Source: Glaciimonas sp. CA11.2
GTDB lineage: Bacteria; Pseudomonadota; Gammaproteobacteria; Burkholderiales; Burkholderiaceae_D
Length of the DNA stretch: 64,000 nt
Reading direction: 5' to 3'
Assembly: GCF_034314045.1 (NCBI RefSeq)
Contig: NZ_JAVIWL010000001.1
Coordinates: forward strand, 124,001-188,000
A model generated the notes under the pieces. It had not been told where the DNA came from. It saw only the letters and a program-made list of their open reading frames with translations, and ran no database searches. Position 1 is the stretch's first letter; each line of letters starts with the position of its first letter. Shown piece after piece: positions 56,935 through 64,000 of this stretch. Position numbers and translations under genes: made by a program.

Positions 56935-57501
56935 ATGAATGACTCCCCAGAAATTGATTATCAAGTCATTTTTGACCATGCTCCAATTGGCATGTGCGTT
57001 TCCAGGCATCGTGTCATGCAAGTATGCAATGCCGCGTTAACCAGCATGTTCGGCTACGAAAGTGGTCAATTGAATGGCCAATCCTTCCAAATTCTTTATC
57101 CTTCACCGGATGAATTTGAACGCACTGGAGCACGTATCGTACCAATAATGAATGCAAAAGGGGCATATTCTGATGAGCGCATCATGCGTCGAGCAGACGG
57201 CGAACTTTTTTGGTGCCACGTCATTGGTCACACCTTGGTGCCAACTAACACACACGCAGCCGGAATCTGGACTTTTGAAGATTTAAGCAGTAAACGCAAG
57301 GCGTCAGCAGAGCTTTCACCGCGTGAGCGAGAAATTGCGGCATTGTTGGTGGAGGGAAAGACTAGTAAATTAATCGGCAAACAAATCGGTTTGAGTCCGC
57401 GTACCGTAGAAATGCATCGCGCAAATCTGATGAAAAAATTTGCCGCAGCGACTTCAAGTGAGTTAGTGCATAGACTACTGGGGATGTCTCAGGAACTCTG
57501 A
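56935..57501 (+). CDS. PAS domain-LuxR-type transcriptional regulator
   Basis: 188 residues from the ATG at 56935 (MNDSPEIDYQVIFDHAP). N-terminal PAS domain (residues ~10-115) with HRVMQVCNAALTSMFGYESG and RADGELFWCHVIGHTL; C-terminal GerE/LuxR HTH with LSPREREIAALLVEGKTSKL, GLSPRTVEMHRANLMKKF. No receiver domain, so the PAS probably senses a small molecule or redox cue directly. Transcribed away from scoA, 246 bp apart, so scoAB is a candidate target (inference). Confidence 0.87.
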   Translation: MNDSPEIDYQVIFDHAPIGMCVSRHRVMQVCNAALTSMFGYESGQLNGQSFQILYPSPDEFERTGARIVPIMNAKGAYSDERIMRRADGELFWCHVIGHTLVPTNTHAAGIWTFEDLSSKRKASAELSPREREIAALLVEGKTSKLIGKQIGLSPRTVEMHRANLMKKFAAATSSELVHRLLGMSQEL

Positions 57502-57743
57502 CACTGCCGGCTTCTTTCATTGGCGCGCTAATCAGTGCCACAGGTAGTGCTTTATCGTAAAGTACTTCTAAAAGAAATATCGTCTTGTAAATGCCAAATG
57601 GTGACTTGGTTTTTATCTGCAATCGCCTGAGTTAGACAAGAAAATGCCTTCCGTAAGAGTGCACAACATACAACTTAAGCCGCTATGAAAATCGCATATA
57701 CCGAATATTCGACAGGCACAATCTCCACAGCGAGATAAGCTTC

Positions 57744-58145
57744 TCAGGTCAACATTTCACGCACGGCGTCAGGCAACGGCACAGATTTCTCAAGCTTGAA
57801 ATCAATCCATACTAACTTAGAAGATCCCTCTGCAACGATAACGTCAGGCGAATCAACCCGGCGGATTTCGTACGTCATCTCAACGCTTGAACGACCAACT
57901 GTTCCCATGCGGCAATAGACCTCAATGTCGCCAGGATATCTGAGCTGACGCAAAAAACTGCACTGCGCATTCACCAGAACCGGTCCCTGAAAGTGATCAA
58001 TAGGCCTTCCCAAGGTTTCCAACCACTCTATCCGAGCCTGCTCTAAGTATCTGAAGTACACCGTATTATTCACATGTCCGAATGCATCCATATCGCCCCA
58101 GCGAATTGCCATTCGACTACGGTGAACTAATTTATCACTATCCAT
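57744..58145 (-). CDS. Acyl-CoA thioesterase, 4-hydroxybenzoyl-CoA type (hotdog fold)
   Basis: 133 residues, single hotdog domain. The catalytic Asp/His region is RWGDMDAFGHVNNTVYFRYL followed by EQARIEWLETLG, typical of YbgC/FcbC-like thioesterases. The rest (EVYCRMGTVGRSSVEMTYEI) completes the fold. Substrate not predictable. Divergent from the ETF-QO gene with about 200 bp between. Confidence 0.87.
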   Translation of the reverse strand: MDSDKLVHRSRMAIRWGDMDAFGHVNNTVYFRYLEQARIEWLETLGRPIDHFQGPVLVNAQCSFLRQLRYPGDIEVYCRMGTVGRSSVEMTYEIRRVDSPDVIVAEGSSKLVWIDFKLEKSVPLPDAVREMLT

Positions 58146-58344
58146 TACGTTCTTTCAAAAAAACAGATCCATACGATGGCACTACCGAATGCGAACCGTG
58201 GCATTACGACTGATGCGGGAATGCAACATTAGCACGTGCAAGCCATACTGCACGCAGCATGCACATGGCAAAGTCTAGTATTCTGCCGCAATATCCGTGA
58301 CAATTAGCACAAACGTTAGAAAATTAAATATAGGTGAAGAGACA

Positions 58345-60027
58345 ATGACCGAGAACCAACCGCAGAGCTTACTTGAACAATACGGCCCAAGAGAGGCAAT
58401 GGAATATGACGTCGTCGTCGTGGGAGGCGGTCCTGCTGGGTTAGCCGCTGCCATTCGGCTAAAGCAGTTAGCGAATGAAAAAGGCAAAGAAGTTTCGGTC
58501 TGCGTACTTGAAAAAGGAAGCGAAATCGGCGCCCATATCTTGTCTGGTGCAGTGATGGACCCGCAAGCACTAACTGAGTTAATCCCCAACTGGAAAGAAC
58601 TCGGTGCGCCACTGAACACGGAAGTCAGCGAAGACAGATTCCTCTTTTTGACGGCCACAAAAGCTTTCAAGACCCCTAACTGGATGTTACCGTCCTGTTT
58701 TCAGAATCACGGAAATTACGTCATTTCACTCGCCAACGTCGTGCGTTGGATGGGTCAGCAGGCAGAAACACTCGGCGTAGACATATTTCCTGGTTTCCCA
58801 GCCGCTGAAGTCCTTTATAACGATGATGGCTCAGTTAAAGGCGTAGCGACGGGCAATATGGGCATTGGCCGCGATGGTAAACCGACCGAGGCGTTTCAGC
58901 TGGGCATGGAACTACACGCCAAATACACGCTGTTCGCCGAAGGTGCACGCGGCAGTCTTGGCAAACAAATCATCGCCAAGTACGATTTAAACAAAGGTAA
59001 GGATCCGCAAACTTATGGTTTGGGGATTAAAGAACTGTGGGAAATCGATCCAAAGCTGCACAAGCCAGGCTTGGTGATCCATACTGCCGGGTGGCCGCTC
59101 GATACCAAGACTTACGGCGGTTCTTTCCTCTATCACTTGGAAAACAATCAGGTCGCAGTCGGTTATGTCGTCGGCCTGTCCTATGAAAACCCGTACATGT
59201 CGCCGTACGAAGAGTTCCAGCGCTACAAAACACACCCTGAAATTAGCAAATTTTTCGTCGGTGGTAAACGTCTGTCGTACGGAGCTCGCGCAATCACTGC
59301 TGGTGGTTTGCAATCCCTGCCGAAGCTGACGTTTAACGGCGGTGCATTAATTGGCTGTGAAGCGGGATTCCTTAACGCTAGCCGCATTAAAGGCAGCCAC
59401 GCAGCGATCAAAACCGGCATGCTGGCAGCTGATGCAGCCTTCGAAGCGATTGTCACTGAGCGCCAACATGATGAACTAGTCGATTACGCCAGTGCATTCG
59501 AAAAATCGTGGCTCCATGCTGAATTGCATAAGGCACGTAATTTCAAGCCTTGGATGAGTAAAGGTCTGTACTTTGGCAGCGTAATGGTGGGGATCGACCA
59601 AATCGTATTCGGCGGCAAAGCGCCATGGACTTTACATCACACTCATGCCGACCATGAATGTCTGAAACCGGCGGCAAACTATGCGCCGATCAAATATCCC
59701 AAACCGGATGGAAAGCTGACATTTGACCGTCTGTCGTCGGTATTTATTTCGAATACAAACCATGCCGAAGAACAGCCGGCACATCTGACGTTGAAAGACG
59801 CATCGGTGCCGGTAAATGTCAATCTAGCACTATATGCGGGGCCGGAAGCGCGCTATTGCCCGGCTGGTGTGTACGAGTTTGTCACCAACCCGGATAAGAC
59901 TGAACGGCTACAAATCAACGCGCAGAATTGTGTCCATTGTAAAACCTGTGACATCAAAGATCCTACGCAAAATATCGTTTGGGTGACACCAGAAGGCGGT
60001 GGTGGGCCGAATTACGCCAATATGTAG
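58345..60027 (+). CDS. Electron-transfer flavoprotein-ubiquinone oxidoreductase
   Basis: Inner-membrane-associated enzyme passing electrons from ETF (fatty acid, amino acid and choline breakdown) to ubiquinone. 560 residues from the ATG at 58345 (MTENQPQSLLEQYGP), set by GGTGAAGAG; an in-frame GTG at 58297 is less likely. FAD motif VVVVGGGPAGLAAAIRL near residue 25. The ubiquinone/membrane part includes LVIHTAGWPLDTKTYGGSFL. The C-terminal 4Fe-4S motif is NCVHCKTCDIKDPTQNI and the end PEGGGGPNYANM is the family ending. Confidence 0.95.
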   Translation: MTENQPQSLLEQYGPREAMEYDVVVVGGGPAGLAAAIRLKQLANEKGKEVSVCVLEKGSEIGAHILSGAVMDPQALTELIPNWKELGAPLNTEVSEDRFLFLTATKAFKTPNWMLPSCFQNHGNYVISLANVVRWMGQQAETLGVDIFPGFPAAEVLYNDDGSVKGVATGNMGIGRDGKPTEAFQLGMELHAKYTLFAEGARGSLGKQIIAKYDLNKGKDPQTYGLGIKELWEIDPKLHKPGLVIHTAGWPLDTKTYGGSFLYHLENNQVAVGYVVGLSYENPYMSPYEEFQRYKTHPEISKFFVGGKRLSYGARAITAGGLQSLPKLTFNGGALIGCEAGFLNASRIKGSHAAIKTGMLAADAAFEAIVTERQHDELVDYASAFEKSWLHAELHKARNFKPWMSKGLYFGSVMVGIDQIVFGGKAPWTLHHTHADHECLKPAANYAPIKYPKPDGKLTFDRLSSVFISNTNHAEEQPAHLTLKDASVPVNVNLALYAGPEARYCPAGVYEFVTNPDKTERLQINAQNCVHCKTCDIKDPTQNIVWVTPEGGGGPNYANM

Positions 60028-60759
60028 GTGGTATTCTATAGGCGACATTCGCTCCCCCTGAAAAAATCGAAAGGAGCGGATGTCGTGGCACTTGGCATTA
60101 AAATCGGTTCACAGTTTCTTGACGGCATGCGGCGCTTAACCGCATGTCCCAGTCACATTCACTCGACTTTTTAAGAGTGAGCTTGAAGTTGATTAATGGA
60201 AAAATGTCTGATTTTCCCCCTATACGATCTTATCGCGCGCATCTTAAAGAATTCAATTTCTGCACCTCCGCAAGACACTTCATTTCAATCCGCAATATGC
60301 CTCGCGGCAGAACACCTCGCCATACCGCAACAAGCGAGGAATATACCCAGCGATTTACAATGCGGTATCGACAACGCCCACAATTGTATGTCAGCTTCCA
60401 TCGCGGCACTAGCTTAGGTGAGCAATAACGTCCGGTCCCACCCGAGCAAGCTTCAAATTACCCGCTAAACGCACCTAATCCTCCAAAACACGCATAAACT
60501 GCGATGCATTGCATGAAGGCCCGACACTGCAGTCGGCAAAAATGCGCATTATCCACAAAATGTCAGCAAATATCGATATTCGTCGACTTACTGACGGGTT
60601 TTTATTGTGACAATAAATAAATTATAGTGTTTATAAAACAATATAAATATTGAAGTAATGTATCAAAAATTTGTGGGGATAATCAATTCCACAAAAATCA
60701 TCGAGGAGCCTTTAGTACACATTGACAGCTCTTTCCAGAAATTCACAAAGAGCTTTTAT
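60028..60759. other. Intergenic stretch without a convincing gene
   Basis: About 730 bp. A 94-codon frame at 60144-60428 has no RBS and no recognisable domain. From about 60590 the sequence becomes strongly AT-rich, as expected for a promoter region of the genes that follow. Confidence 0.45.
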
Positions 60760-61024
60760 ATGAAAACTGTTCGTCGATTGCGCATTCTTTGATTTTTGTT
60801 ATGTAGCTTTAAAGATCAATCTGCTCTTGCGAGTGCGATAGTGACTTCTGAGGCTCAAGTAAATTTGGTGTGTATAAAATGCCCCCCCCGATTTAAAGGC
60901 GTTAGTAAAAAATATCCGCTTACCGATTGTCGCAGAAACTGTTCATCTTGAAGCCAATACCGCTGCCATTGGCGGATGCGTTACTACCGACTCGCTAGGG
61001 CATCGACCCAAGCAAATAAAATAG
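60760..61024 (+). pseudogene. Small secreted protein gene broken by a nonsense codon and a poly-C frameshift
   Basis: From the ATG at 60760 the reading is MKTVRRLRIL, TGA, then FLLCSFKDQSALASAIVTSE and AQVNLVCIKCPP. A run of eight C (60882-60889) follows, and in the +1-shifted frame the protein continues PDLKALVKNIRLPIVAETVH, LEANTAAIGGCVTTDSLGHR to a TAG at 61022. The N-terminus has signal-peptide character (a basic start, then FLLCSF and ALASA). Family unknown. Confidence 0.5.
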
Positions 61025-61121
61025 GTTTTTGGTTGTGATTCAACGGTGCCTGACATTAGTTTTGTTTACGGATTTAGCTAACGTTACGCAATCTTTTAAA
61101 ACATATAACCCAAGGAACCAA

Positions 61122-62336
61122 ATGAACATGATGAAATTGGCACTGCCGCTGTTAATCACACTTGTTTACGCTCCCGCTCATGCTGGTGTAAGTCCATTGT
61201 TTGATTTAAACGCAGATAAATTAACCGTCTTTGCAAATACCTACGCAACTAGCGGCGCGAATTCCATTATCTACGGCAACGTCCTATCTGGTGATGTATC
61301 GACCATTGGTGCTGCCGCAACCGTCTACGGCAATGAGGTTTCTGTTGGTGCAAACACTGCTGGCGGCGCGGCCTCAAAGGTCACCGGCAATATCTGGTCA
61401 GGTGATGTGTTAACCACTGGTCAGAGTTCCATTACTGGCGGCAGTCTTAAGTCTAGCGGCGCAGGGACAATGGGCGACAGCGCAAAAGTCGCGGGCAATA
61501 TGACATCGGGTGGCGTCACCACAGTTGGCGCCAATGCTGTTCTTAGCGGAAACTTGCTGTCGGGGGGCACCGCCACTGTTAGTGCATCAGGTTCAGTCGG
61601 TGGGACTATAGGAGCCACCGGCGTAATTACTGCTGCGGGTTATGTAACAACGCCGAATTTAACTTCGTCTCCCATCAATCCGACAGCTTTTACACAGTCG
61701 ATACAAAATACGGTCACATCGACCGCTAATCAAGTAACGGCAGCACAAACCGCTTTGGATAAAATGGGCTCGGGGACAGTTCTGGCGGCCACCATGGTGA
61801 CTAGTAGAACACTTCTCCCTGGCGTGTATAGCGCGCCTAGCCTGTCAACGACTGCCGGTACTACCCTAACTCTGGATGGCCAAGGTAAAGCCAATCAATT
61901 TTGGGTCTTTAATATCGCTGACATTCTGGCTTTCGGCGGTACGACAAACATTGTATTGGCAAATCCTGGTGTCGGCGATAGCGTGATCTGGAACGTCACA
62001 AACGGGTATGCTTCCCTCGGCGACACCGCGCATGTAATCGGCACCATTCTGGCGAAGACTTACATCAGCGTCGGTGCCAACGCGATCGTCGCTGGCGTAA
62101 ATGCTTCCTCTTGTGGTGGCGTATTTTCGGCAACTTCTTACGTCCAGGCTGGTGACACCGCCAAAATCGGCGGTACTGGTTGCCTGGGTACAGGAAACGG
62201 CTTTGGGATTGGGACAAATGGCACAGCAGTGCACATTAATGTCACGTCACCGGTGCCGGAACCAGAAACGTACGGCATGATCTTAGCTGGCCTTGGTTTG
62301 TTAGGCTTTATGGCGCGTCGTAAGAATCAAGCTTAA
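61122..62336 (+). CDS. PEP-CTERM protein with ice-binding-like (DUF3494) C-terminal domain
   Basis: Exported protein of 404 residues from the ATG at 61122 (RBS AAGGAACC). Signal peptide KLALPLLITLVYAPAHA. Residues ~25-200 are a Gly/Ser/Thr-rich repeat with the recurring pattern GN-x-x-SG-x-x-x-T (GNVLSGDVST, GNIWSGDVLT, GNMTSGGVTT, GNLLSGGTAT), like a beta-solenoid. Residues ~245-385 match the second half of DUF3494 ice-binding proteins: LLPGVYSAPSLSTTAGTTLT, NQFWVFNIADILAFGGTTNI and HVIGTILAKTYISVGANAIV. It ends with the sorting signal VPEPETYGMILAGLGLLGF and ARRKNQA. The exosortase is not in the window. Confidence 0.85.
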   Translation: MNMMKLALPLLITLVYAPAHAGVSPLFDLNADKLTVFANTYATSGANSIIYGNVLSGDVSTIGAAATVYGNEVSVGANTAGGAASKVTGNIWSGDVLTTGQSSITGGSLKSSGAGTMGDSAKVAGNMTSGGVTTVGANAVLSGNLLSGGTATVSASGSVGGTIGATGVITAAGYVTTPNLTSSPINPTAFTQSIQNTVTSTANQVTAAQTALDKMGSGTVLAATMVTSRTLLPGVYSAPSLSTTAGTTLTLDGQGKANQFWVFNIADILAFGGTTNIVLANPGVGDSVIWNVTNGYASLGDTAHVIGTILAKTYISVGANAIVAGVNASSCGGVFSATSYVQAGDTAKIGGTGCLGTGNGFGIGTNGTAVHINVTSPVPEPETYGMILAGLGLLGFMARRKNQA

Positions 62337-62516
62337 GTATTTAACACGTGCGTCTGATATTGGGTCAGCGCACGCTCGAATTTGCATTTTCTTATTTTTT
62401 TGATCCTGTTGAAGCAGATTCTCGTTGTGCAGACAGTACAGAGATGCATCTTCATCGTGACAAACTGCTTCAAATATTAGAAATCGAACAGGATGAAATC
62501 TACAGGACACATGGCG

Positions 62517-63071
62517 TTATACAGTCCACTGTCCCGCCACGATTTTCTCTAGCCAAAATGCGCCAATAATCGTTTTAACATCGGTAATTTTCCCCTCGCG
62601 AACCCACAGTAACACCTCATCTAGCGGTGCTTTAAATACATCCAGAAATTCGCCATCATCCAGACGACGTTCACCAGCGGTCAGACCGCGGGCAAGAAAA
62701 ATTTCCAAATGTTCATCAGCGTAGGCAATCGCATTATGAATCGTGCAAACGTAATGCCACTCAGTTGCTGTATAACCAGTTTCCTCTTGTAGCTCGCGCT
62801 TCGCACATTCCAGATGGTCTTCATTTGCATCAATTTTACCGGCCGGAAATTCAATAAATACGCGGTCCAACGGATACCGAAATTGCCGCTCCAGCAAAAC
62901 AGTTCCATCCTCAAACAAAGGCAACACGACAACCGCACCGGGATGCTTTATGTACTCACGTATGGTTTTCTGTCCATCCGGCAATGCAACGACATCGCGT
63001 TGTACTTTAAGAAAACTGCCATCGTAAGCCAATGCGCTATCAATCCTGGTTTCTTTCAGGTGTTGGTCCAT
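62517..63071 (-). CDS. NUDIX hydrolase, probable ADP-ribose pyrophosphatase
   Basis: Hydrolyses nucleoside diphosphate derivatives such as ADP-ribose. 184 residues from the ATG at 63071 (MDQHLKETRIDSALAYDG), with CGGAG upstream; the frame is open further upstream without support. The Nudix box is GKIDANEDHLECAKRELQEE then TGY (Gly78 to Gly99, with Arg92-Glu93 and Glu96-Glu97). The preceding EFPAG and the following YADEHLEIFLARGLTAGERR are typical of the ADP-ribose branch. Located next to the nuo operon end, a common place in this group. Confidence 0.9.
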   Translation of the reverse strand: MDQHLKETRIDSALAYDGSFLKVQRDVVALPDGQKTIREYIKHPGAVVVLPLFEDGTVLLERQFRYPLDRVFIEFPAGKIDANEDHLECAKRELQEETGYTATEWHYVCTIHNAIAYADEHLEIFLARGLTAGERRLDDGEFLDVFKAPLDEVLLWVREGKITDVKTIIGAFWLEKIVAGQWTV

Positions 63072-63411
63072 ATAAAGGCTCCGGTAGGAAAAGGGAAAAG
63101 AACGCTGATAGGAAATAAGGAGGATACGGTTGGCGCCCGACATTCGCTGCCATTCAATAACAGCATATTTACTCAACGCGAATGATTGCCATACTGACAC
63201 TTACCCTGAGAAGAAACTCCTCGATAGGCTTATCTAATTTGCAGTGTGATCGATTATGCGTTACTGGCGCGTCCCGTCATGGTCAATTGCACTTCGTCCT
63301 GCTGATTGATTTTAAATTGAAATCAGATCAGGACCCAGACATGCCTTGCGGAACAAAATCAAGTCGACTTATGACCGCGACTTGACGTTACCGCCTAAAG
63401 TGATCAATTCG
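63072..63411. other. Intergenic stretch without a recognised feature
   Basis: About 340 bp between the NUDIX gene start and the DUF2818 stop, both minus strand. It must contain the NUDIX promoter, but I see no clear elements and no strong terminator for the nuo operon. Confidence 0.4.
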
Positions 63412-63720
63412 TCAGCTGCGTTTTTTACGCAGATATCGGTGTACATAACCCGGAAAAGCGAACACCAAAAACAAGCATCCCGTGACTGCAAAGAATTCCC
63501 AGTCCTGTGTGAACCGATTGCCAATGCGCGACTCAAGCAAATAAGCAATTCCACCAACAATGAAGTACCACACAAACAATTCAATCAATCGCGCCCAAGC
63601 AGGTTTGATAACACCTGGCTTGAGCGGAATAAGCGCCAACAAACGTTCGTTGACGAATGGAAGGTTGGCTGCCAACAACGCCAAGAAAATGACTATCCAG
63701 CTGGATGAAGATACGTTCAC
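63412..63720 (-). CDS. DUF2818 membrane protein
   Basis: 102 residues with three predicted membrane helices: SSWIVIFLALLAANLPFV, LIELFVWYFIVGGIAYLL and FFAVTGCLFLVFAFPGYVHR. The motif AANLPFVNERL is the family hallmark. This gene follows nuoN in many betaproteobacteria and may assist complex I, though the function is unknown. Starts 4 bp after the nuoN stop. Confidence 0.92.
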   Translation of the reverse strand: MNVSSSSWIVIFLALLAANLPFVNERLLALIPLKPGVIKPAWARLIELFVWYFIVGGIAYLLESRIGNRFTQDWEFFAVTGCLFLVFAFPGYVHRYLRKKRS

Positions 63721-63724
63721 GCTA

Positions 63725-64000
63725 TTACGACGTCAGGCGGCCAACAAAACTGGCCAGAGAGCGAACGATTGCAGCTTGACTGATATCCATCAAAAATCCG
63801 GGCCAAATTCCGAGTACTAATACTGCAAGGCCATTCAGACTCAACAACACACGCACGTCTCCGTGAGCTTCGATTTTAGACGTATCCTGCGCATCATCGA
63901 AATACATCACTTTGATCACACGCAAATAATAATAAGCACCGATCAATGAGAACAACACAGCCACGATTGACAGCCAGACTTGGCCAGTACCAAGTACCGC
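63725..64000 (-). CDS. nuoN: NADH-quinone oxidoreductase subunit N (partial, C-terminal 91 residues)
   Basis: Proton-pumping membrane subunit of complex I. Only the end is in the window: VWLSIVAVLFSLIGAYYYLR, VIKVMYFDDAQD, then RVLLSLNGLAVLVLGIWPGF and the tail. The YYYLRVIKVMYF and NGLAVLVLGIWPG stretches are typical of NuoN. The gene runs off the right edge. Confidence 0.93.
   Translation of the reverse strand, partial: AVLGTGQVWLSIVAVLFSLIGAYYYLRVIKVMYFDDAQDTSKIEAHGDVRVLLSLNGLAVLVLGIWPGFLMDISQAAIVRSLASFVGRLTS

Noticed and set aside
60144..60428. Possible 94-codon gene after ETF-QO
   Set aside because: No RBS; the translation is rich in Arg, Ser and His without a pattern, and another overlapping frame is equally open.
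60882..60889. Poly-C run as a phase-variation switch
   Set aside because: The gene also has a TGA in its signal peptide, so slippage alone would not restore it; treated as decay and listed only as a finding to check.

Overview
The window looks like a chromosomal segment of a Gram-negative betaproteobacterium of the Burkholderiales, most likely Oxalobacteraceae (Glaciimonas/Collimonas-like). This is inference from gene content: the nuoN-DUF2818 pair, a DUF4148 protein, a PEP-CTERM protein with an ice-binding-like (DUF3494) domain, and catechol-branch benzoate genes. Base composition is near 50% GC, with AT-rich intergenic spacers.

Layout. 1-2.2 kb: methylcitrate-cycle genes prpC (cut by the window edge) and prpB on the minus strand, with a sigma-54-type promoter and a 23-bp-arm palindrome upstream. 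2.6-4.9 kb: three small genes (unknown, XRE regulator, unknown). 5.9-7.6 kb: an MHS-type MFS transporter. 7.9-26.8 kb: a large locus for uptake and breakdown of peptides or peptide-like compounds: tonB-exbB-exbD-exbD and a TonB-dependent receptor (minus strand), divergent from two oligopeptide-binding proteins, a secreted M3 peptidase, two Dpp-type permeases, a double ATPase and a TldD/TldE-like pair (plus strand). A large palindromic repeat lies between the two binding-protein genes.

26.8-34.2 kb: a decayed accessory zone. Broken genes (LysR, ICL/PEP-mutase fragment, truncated lipoprotein, VOC, chimeric AraC) flank an intact bufferin operon (bufA, bufB, bufC, doxX) and a divergent sigma factor/NrsF anti-sigma pair. 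A site matching the Caulobacter SigF consensus lies upstream of bufA. Next to it is a 54-aa exported Met/His-rich peptide gene with a perfect palindrome in its promoter region.

34.5-39 kb: mmsA with a divergent LysR regulator, then gene remnants (hydantoinase-like, sensor kinase), the first copy of a small repeated gene, and a small DUF4148 protein. 39.2-50.2 kb: a complete benzoate-to-3-oxoadipate set on the minus strand (catB-catC-catA-benA-benB-benC-benD-pcaD, a BenK-like transporter and a porin), with catR divergent. CatM/BenM-type ATAC-N7-GTAT sites lie at catR/catB and upstream of the transporter.

50.2-51.2 kb: two more copies of the small repeated gene (one broken), a 3' fragment of tRNA-Asn that looks like an attachment-site scar, and a complete tRNA-Val(CAC). 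51.3-64 kb: mainly core genes: relA, ridA, an alpha/beta hydrolase, scoAB with a strong terminator, a PAS-LuxR regulator, a thioesterase, ETF-ubiquinone oxidoreductase, a broken secreted protein gene, the ice-binding-like PEP-CTERM protein, a NUDIX hydrolase, DUF2818 and the C-terminal end of nuoN.
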